From: JANQGG01 sp964642175
GTDB lineage: Bacteria > Bacteroidota > Chlorobiia > Chlorobiales > Chloroherpetonaceae
Direction of reading: 5' to 3'
Assembly (NCBI GenBank): GCA_964642175.1
Contig: CAZXOK010000007.1
Span: forward strand, 94,770-158,769
Length of the DNA: 64,000 bases
Under the pieces are notes generated by a model. That model made no database searches, was not told the DNA's origin, and saw nothing but the letters and a program-made list of their open reading frames with translations. Below, in pieces: positions 18,361 through 27,133 of the stretch. How positions within the stretch are numbered: the first letter of the stretch is position 1; the number at the start of each line of letters is the position of its first letter. Made by a program: the position numbers and the translations under genes.

Positions 18361-20775
18361 ATGAAGATTTCTGACACAACCATTTCTTACGAAAAAATTG
18401 CTGACTCTTTAATAAAGAAAGCATCCCCTACTTTTAAAGGCGTTCTGGATCTCTCGATCCTGATTGACAAATGGAAATCTTACCTGGAATCCTCTTCCGT
18501 CTTAAGAGACTCGTTTAAAAAAGAAGTCATGCAAAGCCTGACCCTTACCGATGAGCTTCGTGGCCCCATTGAGGATTTAAGCCTGGTTGAAAAGCATCAC
18601 GACCTGATAGAGTTACTCTTTATGATGATCTTTCCGGTTGGCTCCAGAGAAAGCGATATTTCGGCTGCTATTGTGCCCTTTTCATTTGATATCGTCTATC
18701 AAACCCCTCAGTTTAAAGAACTTATTACAAGCAGCGGGTGGCTCAACGATCCCGATACAAAAATCAAAGTCAACCTCAAAGCCCTGGAGTATGTGAAAGT
18801 GCTTCAGGCTTACACTTTCATTGCCAGGGAAATTTTTGACCTGGATATCCAGTTCGACTACCCTCTGGTTATGAAATTACCCGACAGGCATACCGGAATG
18901 ATCTCTTACTATAAAATTGAGTTCGACACCAATTTTATGCGCATTATAACCAAGGGTGATCTTCCTGAACTAACCGAATCCCGGCGAAAAGACCTGATGG
19001 CCAACCTGGCTGATCCGAATACCTGGATGGATATCCTGCCACCGGATAAGTTTGAGTTTCACGGCTTTGGAATTATAAAGCTCATCGATGTTACCGACCA
19101 GGAAATTGTGAGTGAACTAAAGCGCCATTTTATCGAAAACGAATCCATTTTATCCGACACCCATTTCAGGAATATTCAACAGCGCCTGCGCGAGTTGCTT
19201 GGTTCTGAGGATCTGTACCTGGGCCTGGTCGCATTCCAAAACGAGGATGCCCTGATGCTCAACAGCGGTTATAACCCATCGGAAGGATTTGAAAAAGAGC
19301 CCTGTTTCCGCATGAAACGCAACGAATTTGAAAATACCATTTACGATTGCAACATCTGCCAAACCGAATTGCGGGTCATTGAAGACATTCTGGACATCGA
19401 AAACCCCACGTTCATTGTACAAATGTTTATCAATTATAAACTTCGCAGTGTAATTGTTGCCCCTCTCTATTACCAGGATAAACTTATCGGGGGCCTGGAA
19501 CTGGCTTCACCCACACCGGGATTTCTTAATGAACTCAATGCGATGAAAATCAATGCGGTTCTGCCGCTTTTTGCCATTGCTGTTCAACAAACTATGGAAG
19601 AGCTAAATCAAAAAGTCCAGGGCATCATTAAAGAGAAATTCACGTTTATTCACCCAACCGTGGAATGGCGGTTTCAGCAGGTTGCCATTGAATTACTCGA
19701 AAAGCGCAACACCGATCCAACAGCCGATATCAGTGATATTGTTTTTGAAAATGTGATCCCGCTCTACAGTGCATCTGATATTCGAAATTCCACCATACAG
19801 CGCAAACAGTCGATTATCAACGACCTGATGGTTCAGTTAAAATTAGCCGAAACCTGCCTTAAAGAGGCCAGTGCTATTAATCCCATGCCACTGTTTAACG
19901 AGGTGATTTTTAAGCTGAACAAAAAAATGGATCTGCTTTCTGATGGGTTGAATTCCGAAGATGAACAAGTGATCCTGGATTTTCTTCAGAATGAAATTGA
20001 ACCCGTCTTTGAAGAAATCAGCGGGGTTGATCCATCACTTTCAGAACATACCTCGGCTTACAGCCAGGCACTTGATCCGCATTTTGGCATTGTGTATCAG
20101 CATCGAAAATCATACGACAACAGCGTAAACCTTATTGCAGATACCATCAGTAGCTACCTGGAGGCCCAGGAGCAGATGGCCCAGAACATGTGCCCGCATT
20201 ACTTCGAGAAACACAAAACCGATGGTGTGGATTTTAATTTATATGTCGGCCAATCCTTAATCTCCAATGGACAGTACTCACCATTTTGTCTGAAAAACCT
20301 GCGGTTATGGCAGTTTATGGTGATGTGCGGCATTGTTCAAAAACTTGAAGCCATCAAACCCAAAATGCCACAGGTTCTTGAAACCGCGCATCTGATCCTG
20401 ATCCAGAACATCCCGCTATCTATTCGCTTCAGACCCGATGAGCGCCAGTTTGATGTAGATGGCAGCTACAATGTTCGATACGAGATCATGAAAAAACGCA
20501 TTGATAAGTCCAGGGTAAAAGGAACCGGTGAGCGCTTAACCCAACCGGGTAAAATTGCTCTTATCTACTCCAACCCGAAGGATATCCTGCCTTACAAAGA
20601 TTACATTGAGTACCTCCAGGCCAGCGGTTTACTGAGCGAAACGACAGAAGAACTGGAACTGGAAGATCTGCAGGGCATCCAGGGTTTGAAAGCCTTAAGG
20701 GTGGAAGTTCTGATTAATCCAAAACAGCCTGAACTGCATAATAAAGTCCTGGAAACATTTCCGGCCTTAAATTAA
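18361..20775 (+). CDS. large GAF-domain protein of unknown function
   Basis: An 804-residue protein with no signal peptide or membrane segment. Its first 200 residues are mixed helical with SYYKIEFDTNFMRI. A GAF-like domain lies at about residues 265-425, ending FINYKLRSVIVAPLYYQDKLIGGLELAS, the usual GAF closing strands. A cysteine pair (CNICQ) lies inside it. Residues 430-640 are predicted helical, and 640-800 form a further unrecognised domain with SIRFRPDERQFDVDGSYN. No kinase, cyclase or DNA-binding motif follows the GAF, so it may be a stand-alone sensor or a platform. It lies just upstream of the kai genes, with no terminator seen between, but a link to the clock is only positional. 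Similar large GAF proteins occur in Bacteroidota without known function. Confidence 0.62.
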   Translation: MKISDTTISYEKIADSLIKKASPTFKGVLDLSILIDKWKSYLESSSVLRDSFKKEVMQSLTLTDELRGPIEDLSLVEKHHDLIELLFMMIFPVGSRESDISAAIVPFSFDIVYQTPQFKELITSSGWLNDPDTKIKVNLKALEYVKVLQAYTFIAREIFDLDIQFDYPLVMKLPDRHTGMISYYKIEFDTNFMRIITKGDLPELTESRRKDLMANLADPNTWMDILPPDKFEFHGFGIIKLIDVTDQEIVSELKRHFIENESILSDTHFRNIQQRLRELLGSEDLYLGLVAFQNEDALMLNSGYNPSEGFEKEPCFRMKRNEFENTIYDCNICQTELRVIEDILDIENPTFIVQMFINYKLRSVIVAPLYYQDKLIGGLELASPTPGFLNELNAMKINAVLPLFAIAVQQTMEELNQKVQGIIKEKFTFIHPTVEWRFQQVAIELLEKRNTDPTADISDIVFENVIPLYSASDIRNSTIQRKQSIINDLMVQLKLAETCLKEASAINPMPLFNEVIFKLNKKMDLLSDGLNSEDEQVILDFLQNEIEPVFEEISGVDPSLSEHTSAYSQALDPHFGIVYQHRKSYDNSVNLIADTISSYLEAQEQMAQNMCPHYFEKHKTDGVDFNLYVGQSLISNGQYSPFCLKNLRLWQFMVMCGIVQKLEAIKPKMPQVLETAHLILIQNIPLSIRFRPDERQFDVDGSYNVRYEIMKKRIDKSRVKGTGERLTQPGKIALIYSNPKDILPYKDYIEYLQASGLLSETTEELELEDLQGIQGLKALRVEVLINPKQPELHNKVLETFPALN

Positions 20776-20932
20776 GTGTTCATCTCCAAAAAAAGGGCAT
20801 TAAACGAAATGCACACAATATTTTGAGGTTGGCCTGAATGAATTAGTAATCTCTTAGGCAGGATTAATAAAATTCTTAGGTGCTTACGATAGATTTTGGA
20901 TGTTAAACTTATTAAACACAAATCTATCTATC

Positions 20933-21214
20933 ATGAGCTCGGTTGAATCTTTAATTTTTTGCTTCTCTCCTCAAATGCATCTCGAAGCATTGCCTCAACT
21001 CTCTTATGAATTGATTAACTGGCAAAGTGTTCGTGATTATGTAAAAGTGATTGACTCCGATTTACAACTTGCACTCTCGGTTTTATTATTGATCGGGGTA
21101 TTTGTGTTTATCAGTTCCAGTGTCATGATCACTGGTTACCTGATTAAAAGTGCCGCCGGTATAGATCTGGTTGCCGGTTGGAGCACTGGCTTATGGCAGT
21201 ATTTAACCCTGTAA
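20933..21214 (+). CDS. small single-pass membrane protein
   Basis: 93 residues from the ATG at 20933; an in-frame ATG at 20900 would give 104 residues, but a TAGATTTTG element resembling a promoter -7 box lies at 20890-20898, favouring the later start. One strong hydrophobic segment lies in the C-terminal half (LALSVLLLIGVFVFISSSVM), preceded by an acidic helix (DYVKVIDSDLQ) and followed by GYLIKSAAGIDL. The family was not recognised. It stands 155 bases upstream of the PAS/KaiA-like gene in the same direction. Accepted as a gene for its coherent membrane-protein character, but it is small and unmatched. Confidence 0.55.
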   Translation: MSSVESLIFCFSPQMHLEALPQLSYELINWQSVRDYVKVIDSDLQLALSVLLLIGVFVFISSSVMITGYLIKSAAGIDLVAGWSTGLWQYLTL

Positions 21215-21369
21215 GATGATATAAAAGCTCGGTAAAGGATTATTTTCAGGCTGAACCGGTCGTTTCACCATTGTATTAATATGCACCCGGCATTAGTTAT
21301 GTTGAGTTTTAATTAGTACGTTACAAAGATTGGTTGTGCATGTACAATAAGACTTTAAACTGGCAATAG

Positions 21370-22272
21370 ATGGCTGCTGAGCTTAATGAACGAATAAAAT
21401 CTCTGGAGGAGACTCTAGAGACGCTGAAACTCTACCAATCCGCCTTTGAGCATCTCCCCTTTCCTGTTGTTATTATTAACACCAAGCTTGAATTCTTAGA
21501 CTGTAATGATCAATGGGAAGCATTAGAAAAGGCTTGTAATAAAAATACAACAAAAAAAGAGACCCATTTTGTAAAGCACATGACTGCTTTGGTTGATTTT
21601 TCTCTGGAAGCCCGCAAGGATTTTCAGGACAGAATCACCAAGCTCTCCAATCATTTGGTTTCCTCTATTGAATTTGAGATCTCAGGCAACATTAAAGACA
21701 CCCTGAAGAGTTGGCTGGTTAAAGGCATAAACTTACCCCAATCCAATCTATTTATTATTTGCCTGGTTGATTTTACAATTCAAAAAGCGCTCTCATCTAA
21801 AAAACTTGAAACTGAGATTACTCGCTTATCCAATGAAGATATAGACAGAAATAAACATGAAGAGGTTAGTGTTGAAAAAGCCCAGGGTCACTTTTCAAAC
21901 CATACCAGGGTTACCGCCAAGCATTTCGGCCTGGAGCCGATAAACGAAGCCAATCCTGATTTCTTTACCGAATTGGTTATACAATTTGATTCCCTGGTTG
22001 ATCAGTCTCTTGAATATCAAATGTATAAAGAGAACCCTTCGTATATAAATGGAATCCGGCACCTGGCCAGCGACCTGGGCAGCCTGAATGTCTCACCCCA
22101 GGATGTGATCGACATTTACCTGAAAGCACTAAGAATAAAAAGCCAGAAACTGGCCGTTAAGCAATTTCATTACTATAGTGCTGAAGCAAGGCTGGTTGTT
22201 TTAGAATTAATGGGGCATTTAGTATCTTTCTACAGAAATTATTCTTTCGGTTTAGGAAAAAACACTTTTTAA
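21370..22272 (+). CDS. PAS protein with KaiA/RsbU-like C-terminal domain
   Basis: 300 residues in three parts. Residues 1-20 form a short coiled coil. A PAS-like domain covers about 20-140, with AFEHLPFPVVIINTKLEFLDCN as its start (first strand) and LFIICLVDFTIQKAL as its end. A four-helix domain covers about 195-292. That last part has the pattern of the KaiA C-terminal and RsbU N-terminal superfamily: DVIDIYLKALRIKSQKL aligns by eye with the helix VVEIHMELM...KKL of cyanobacterial KaiA, and EARLVVLELMGHLVSFYRNY with its last helix DYRLTLIDVIAHLCEMYRRS. In KaiA this domain dimerises and pulls the KaiC C-terminus to stimulate autophosphorylation. kaiB starts 17 bases after the stop and kaiC follows, so a KaiA-like input role is a strong positional inference. 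Not classical KaiA, which has a pseudo-receiver instead of PAS. Confidence 0.75.
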   Translation: MAAELNERIKSLEETLETLKLYQSAFEHLPFPVVIINTKLEFLDCNDQWEALEKACNKNTTKKETHFVKHMTALVDFSLEARKDFQDRITKLSNHLVSSIEFEISGNIKDTLKSWLVKGINLPQSNLFIICLVDFTIQKALSSKKLETEITRLSNEDIDRNKHEEVSVEKAQGHFSNHTRVTAKHFGLEPINEANPDFFTELVIQFDSLVDQSLEYQMYKENPSYINGIRHLASDLGSLNVSPQDVIDIYLKALRIKSQKLAVKQFHYYSAEARLVVLELMGHLVSFYRNYSFGLGKNTF

Positions 22273-22289
22273 CTTCTTCCATTAGCTGA

Positions 22290-22577
22290 ATGTCAGAATT
22301 TCGATTCAAACTATTTATTACCGGTCATACTCCCAGATCTGATATGGCCATATACAATTTAAGGCAATTGTGTGATACCAAGCTCAAAGGTAACTACAAG
22401 TTAGATATAATTGATGTACTGGAAAATCCTGACAAAGCAGAGTTAGAGCGCATATTAGCTACACCTACCCTTATTAAACTTTCGCCGGCTCCCACCAGGA
22501 GAATAACCGGGGATTTATCCGACCATGAAAAGCTTTTATCGGGCTTAGACCTTGATAGCTTTATTCATGAGTTTTAG
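22290..22577 (+). CDS. kaiB: circadian clock protein KaiB
   Basis: 95 residues (cyanobacterial KaiB about 102), a thioredoxin-like metamorphic protein that binds KaiC in the phosphorylated state and sequesters KaiA. Diagnostic blocks are FKLFITGHTPRSDMAIYNL at the start, LDIIDVLENPDKAE, the cis-proline stretch ILATPTLIKLSP, and RRITGDLSDHEKLLSGLDL, which includes the fold-switch region with GDLSD. The acidic C-terminal tail of cyanobacterial KaiB is short here. Start at the ATG 17 bases after the previous gene. It lies between the KaiA-like gene and kaiC, the same order as cyanobacterial kaiABC. Confidence 0.95.
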   Translation: MSEFRFKLFITGHTPRSDMAIYNLRQLCDTKLKGNYKLDIIDVLENPDKAELERILATPTLIKLSPAPTRRITGDLSDHEKLLSGLDLDSFIHEF

Positions 22578-22661
22578 GTTGCTACAGACGCATGTTTTTA
22601 CCTGAACTCATAAAGATTTTTAAACTGAAACCAGATTTTTTTTAAACCAACTTCATCAAAA

Positions 22662-24176
22662 ATGTTGATTGAAAAATTAGAAACAGGAATTGAAGGTTTT
22701 GAACATATTGCTAACGGCGGTTTGCCCAAAGGGCGTACCACATTAGTAGCCGGTACAGCAGGTAGTGCCAAAACCGTATTTGGCAGCCAATTTCTTGCCT
22801 CCGGAATCACAAAATTCGATGAAGCCGGTTTATTTGTCACCTTCGAAGAACTACCCGATGATATCCGCCGAAACATGAACGGATTTGGCTGGGATATTGA
22901 ATCATGGGAAAAAGACCATAAATGGTCTTTTGTGGATGCAGCACCCCGCCCAACAGATAACGAAATTGTAGCCGGTGATTTCGATTTAGGCGGACTCTTG
23001 GCACGCATTGAAAACCTGGTTCAAAAACATAATATCAAGCGTATAACCCTTGATTCTATTGGAGCTATCCTGAACCGGTTTCATGATGTACATGTTTTTC
23101 GCCGTGAGTTGTTCCGAATTTCCACGGCCCTTAAAACAATGGGGGTTACCGCTGTCATGACCGCTGAGCGCGCTCATGAATACGGCGATATTGCCCGAAA
23201 TGGTGTTGAAGAATTTGTTGCCGATAACGTGGTTATCCTGCGTAATGTTCTGGAGCATGAAAAACGTCGCCGCACTATTGAGATCCTGAAATTCCGCGGC
23301 ACCTCTCACCAAAAAGGTGAGTTTCCATTTACCATAAATTCTCATCATGGTATTATTGTTATACCTATTTCAGCCATTGAGCTGGCTCAACGCTCGTCAA
23401 ATACCCGTATTTCTTCCGGTATTCCCGAACTCGATAATATGTGCGGTGGCGGATTTTTCCGCGACTCGGTTATCCTTGTCTCCGGCCCGACCGGAAATGG
23501 CAAATCCCTTCTGGCCACACACTTTATTTCAGGTGGGGTTAAAAATGATGAAAAATGCCTGTTGTTTGCCTTTGAAGAAAGCCGCGAACAGTTATTCAGA
23601 AATTCAATTAGCTGGGGTATCGATTTTGAAAAATATGAAAAAGACGGCCGCCTGAAGGTTATTTGCGAATATCCCGAAGTTACCAGCCTGGAAGATCACC
23701 TGATCAAGATCAAAGATGCCATTGAAGAATTTAAACCCAATCGGGTGGCTGTTGATAGCCTTTCGGCCCTGGAACGTGTCTCTACGGTTCGCGGTTTCCG
23801 GGAGTTTGTGATCAGTTTAACCTCATTTATCAAACATTTCGAGATCGCCGGTTTTTTTACCGCCACTACCCCAACCCTGATGGGTGGCACGTCTGTAACT
23901 GAATCGCATATTTCTACCATAACCGATTCCATTATTTTGCTCAGGTATGTAGAAATGTTTGGCGAAATGCGTCGCGGACTTACCGTTCTGAAAATGCGCG
24001 GATCTCTGCACGATAAAGACATTCGGGAATTTACCATCGATAACCATGGCATCCATTTTGGCAAAACCTTCAAAAATATTGTGGGTATCCTGGCCGGTCA
24101 TCCGCAGCATATTATTTCTGCAAATGAAGACCGTTTAGGCGGCATGTTCAACGATCCGAATATTCCACCGATCTGA
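22662..24176 (+). CDS. kaiC: circadian clock ATPase/autokinase KaiC
   Basis: 504 residues (cyanobacterial KaiC about 519) with two RecA-like domains, CI and CII, that form a double-ring hexamer. The CI P-loop is GTAGSAKT at 31-38, where the usual Gly before Lys is Ala; its catalytic glutamates are E62/E63. The CII P-loop is GPTGNGKS at 275-282, with catalytic glutamates E305/E306. The autophosphorylation block TESHISTITD keeps S418 and T419, equal to S431/T432 of Synechococcus KaiC, and T413, equal to T426, so phosphorylation cycling is chemically possible. The C-terminus after the A-loop region is short (ends NDPNIPPI), which may change KaiA docking. It is preceded by kaiB (84 bases) and followed by a hybrid kinase gene. 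Confidence 0.97.
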   Translation: MLIEKLETGIEGFEHIANGGLPKGRTTLVAGTAGSAKTVFGSQFLASGITKFDEAGLFVTFEELPDDIRRNMNGFGWDIESWEKDHKWSFVDAAPRPTDNEIVAGDFDLGGLLARIENLVQKHNIKRITLDSIGAILNRFHDVHVFRRELFRISTALKTMGVTAVMTAERAHEYGDIARNGVEEFVADNVVILRNVLEHEKRRRTIEILKFRGTSHQKGEFPFTINSHHGIIVIPISAIELAQRSSNTRISSGIPELDNMCGGGFFRDSVILVSGPTGNGKSLLATHFISGGVKNDEKCLLFAFEESREQLFRNSISWGIDFEKYEKDGRLKVICEYPEVTSLEDHLIKIKDAIEEFKPNRVAVDSLSALERVSTVRGFREFVISLTSFIKHFEIAGFFTATTPTLMGGTSVTESHISTITDSIILLRYVEMFGEMRRGLTVLKMRGSLHDKDIREFTIDNHGIHFGKTFKNIVGILAGHPQHIISANEDRLGGMFNDPNIPPI

Positions 24177-24341
24177 TCATTGAAAAAAGAGTTACCATAA
24201 ACTTTTCTTTTTAGATACTACATTGAAAAGATTAGATTTGATAAAGCCGGTCCTCTTTTGTAGCAATACGGTTTTTAAAATATGTCTGTGCTTTTGCATC
24301 ATGGTCCTTAAAAACAAACAGGACCAAACTTCATTCTTGCC

Positions 24342-26981
24342 ATGACTAGGTCTAAACAAACAGAGCTTGAGCAACTTAAGGCATCTAATGAAGAGTACAA
24401 GCAAATAAATGCCAATTTATATCATATCATCAACGACTCCCGCAATGGGATGTTGATTGTAAATCATGAAGGCATCATACAATCTGCAAATGCCTTCGCC
24501 CATGATTTGTTCAATAAACCCAAAAATCAATTAGTTGGTCATGAATTTGGCTTCCCGCTCATTGTAAATGAGTTGGCCGAGCTGGATATTGCTAATAAAG
24601 ACGGTACATCCAAAACCGTCGAAATGAAAGTCCTGAATACCAAATGGAATGGTGAGCCTGCTTTTCTGATAACTCTTCACGATATTACCGAACTTGCCGA
24701 TACCCGCACAGCACTTCAAAAAAACAAGAAAAGGCTCGAAAGCATTGTTAATACAGCCTCTGAAGGATTATGGGAAATTGATCAACAGGGTTATATACGG
24801 TTTGTTAATAAAGCCTTTTTAGAACTGATCAACTGCAAACAGGATCAGATTATTGGTGAATCTATCTATGAGCTTTTGGATACGGATTCTATTGATCATT
24901 TTAAATCCATTTTAAACAATCCGCAATGGATAACCCCGATCAGGTTTGATTGCAAAATCACGACCAGAACAAAGGAAATTAAATGGGTTTTGGTGAGCCT
25001 GACCTTGATCAAGGATGAAAATGATCTCATATCGGGAGCCCTGGGCATGTTTACCGATATTACAGATCGCAAAATGGCTGAAGATATTCTGGTAAAGACC
25101 AACGCCAAACTTAACCTGTTTATTGAAAATACATACCTGGCTTATGTTGAAATAGACAAAGACTTCAGGATTATCGGTTTAAATAAATCGGCTGAGAAGA
25201 TGTTTGGCTACACTGAAAATGAAGCCTTAAATAAATCCGCCGACATTATTATTCCAAAAGAAGAAAAGCAACACGCCCATAAGATTTTTAAAACGTTGCT
25301 CAGAAAAGCAGGAGGCTTCGAAGAAAAAACATATAACCAGCATAAAAACGGCAAATTAATATCCTGTTTATGGATGAACGGGCTTGTGACCAATAACGAA
25401 GGTGAAGTTCAAAGCGTGATTGCGCTCGCGCGAGAGATCACTCAAGAGCAGAAAAAGATCGCGGCCATAGAAGAATCTCAAAAAAACCTCTCGTTTATTC
25501 TCTCTGCCCTGAATGCTGCAGTCTTTACACTCGACTCAGATTTAAGCATTAAGCTTTGCAATAAAACATCTGAGACATTGTTCAAGTACAACCAAAATCA
25601 ATTAAAAGGTAAACCGATTCAAGAGTTGTTTTCAGAGGATTATCGTAATGATATTCTGGAAGGTATCCTGAATTTTGTTTCTTCAAAAGCCAAAACCTAT
25701 AAATCCAGTTATAGCCAAACCATTTATTGCCAGAAAAAAAATGGCGATATATTTGATGCCGATATATCGATAACCAAAATAAATATCATGGGGCAAGATA
25801 TGCTTATTGCCCTGCTTACAGATATTACAGATCGCAAACAGCAGCAGCAGAAATTAATGCGCTCGATGCGCTTAGAAAGTATTGGCATGCTTACAAGCGG
25901 TATAGTTCATGAAATGAACGATGTGCTTACCCCGATTCTTCTAAGCCTTGAATATCTGAAATACCTTGTTACGAATCCTGATGCACAGGAATGCTTGATA
26001 TCCCTGGAGAATAGCTCTAAGAAAGGTCAGGCATTAATTGAGCAGCTGTTAACATTTGCAACCGGAAAAGAATCACAACATACCGTCCTGAATGCTTCGC
26101 GTCTGCTCTACGATGTTGAATCCATTCTGCAGGACACCTTCCCAAAAAACATCTCTATCAACCTTGATATCAACGAACAGCTTTGGTCTGTTATTACCCA
26201 CCCCAGTGAGTTTCAACAAATCATGTTAAATATCTGCATGAATGCAAGGGATGCCATGCCGGAAGGTGGTTCATTAAGAATTTCAGCTAAAAATACGGTC
26301 ATAGATGAGAATTATGTTCAGCAGAATGCCGAAGCCAGCGCCGGCCCGTTTATTCAAATCAATCTCACAGATACCGGTCAGGGCATAAAAGCCGTTAATA
26401 TCCAGAAAATTTTTGATCCGTTCTTTTCTACAAAACTAAACTCCGAAGGCTCGGGCTTGGGGCTTTCTACTGTTTATTCCCTGGTTAAAAATCATGGGGG
26501 TTTTATAGATGCCTCCTCTAAAGTCAACCAGGGGACTACCCTATCGGTTTTCCTGCCGGCTTCGCAACCCAAATCGAATGAGGAATCAGATAAACCCGCA
26601 CAAGAGATTCCTTTAGGCCATGGCGAAACCATTCTTGTGGTTGATGATGAACCGGCCATACTGAGCATGACAGAAAACATCCTCAAGCGCCACCAGTACA
26701 AAGTGCTTAAAGCGCAGGATGGCAGCGAAGCCCTGGCCATATTCACGCAGCATAAATCTGATATCGATTGCGCCATCGTAGATATGATGATGCCGATCAT
26801 GGATGGCCACTCCACCATTCAGGCCCTTCTTGCCATAAAACCGGAGATGAATATTCTGGCTGTCAGTGGCCTTATTGACACATCAGGCCTGAAAGCCAAG
26901 TACGGTAAGCAGGTCTCGAACCTGGCTAAACCTTATACGGCAGATACCCTTTTGCTAACTTTATCTCAACTCTTAAACTAA
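24342..26981 (+). CDS. multi-PAS hybrid histidine kinase, kai-linked
   Basis: 879 residues without membrane segments, so probably cytosolic. After a coiled coil, four PAS/PAC units lie at about 25-130, 130-250, 255-375 and 380-505 (PAC ends such as HDITELAD, TDITDRKM, REITQEQK and TDITDRKQ). The HisKA helix carries the phosphorylated histidine H523 in SGIVHEMND, followed by N-box NICMNARDAM, G1 DTGQGI, F-box FDPFFSTK and G2 GSGLGL. The C-terminal receiver starts ILVVDDEP, with phosphoacceptor D814 in VDMMMPIMDG and Lys in AKPYTADT. It lies 165 bases after kaiC, so a clock-output role like that of SasA, or of kinases near kaiBC in other bacteria, is inferred. It lacks the KaiB-like sensor domain of SasA. 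No partner regulator with a DNA-binding domain is nearby. Confidence 0.9.
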   Translation: MTRSKQTELEQLKASNEEYKQINANLYHIINDSRNGMLIVNHEGIIQSANAFAHDLFNKPKNQLVGHEFGFPLIVNELAELDIANKDGTSKTVEMKVLNTKWNGEPAFLITLHDITELADTRTALQKNKKRLESIVNTASEGLWEIDQQGYIRFVNKAFLELINCKQDQIIGESIYELLDTDSIDHFKSILNNPQWITPIRFDCKITTRTKEIKWVLVSLTLIKDENDLISGALGMFTDITDRKMAEDILVKTNAKLNLFIENTYLAYVEIDKDFRIIGLNKSAEKMFGYTENEALNKSADIIIPKEEKQHAHKIFKTLLRKAGGFEEKTYNQHKNGKLISCLWMNGLVTNNEGEVQSVIALAREITQEQKKIAAIEESQKNLSFILSALNAAVFTLDSDLSIKLCNKTSETLFKYNQNQLKGKPIQELFSEDYRNDILEGILNFVSSKAKTYKSSYSQTIYCQKKNGDIFDADISITKINIMGQDMLIALLTDITDRKQQQQKLMRSMRLESIGMLTSGIVHEMNDVLTPILLSLEYLKYLVTNPDAQECLISLENSSKKGQALIEQLLTFATGKESQHTVLNASRLLYDVESILQDTFPKNISINLDINEQLWSVITHPSEFQQIMLNICMNARDAMPEGGSLRISAKNTVIDENYVQQNAEASAGPFIQINLTDTGQGIKAVNIQKIFDPFFSTKLNSEGSGLGLSTVYSLVKNHGGFIDASSKVNQGTTLSVFLPASQPKSNEESDKPAQEIPLGHGETILVVDDEPAILSMTENILKRHQYKVLKAQDGSEALAIFTQHKSDIDCAIVDMMMPIMDGHSTIQALLAIKPEMNILAVSGLIDTSGLKAKYGKQVSNLAKPYTADTLLLTLSQLLN

Positions 26982-27133
26982 GAGCTCAAGTTTTACCGCA
27001 AACATCTAAAACCTCACTGCCTGCAGATATAATTTAAATCCCCTCTCTGATTAAATCATTAAACATTCGCTGGTTAGATCGGGTCGAATACACTACTTTT
27101 CATTGGTTTCTTAATCCAGACGTTGTTTATCAG

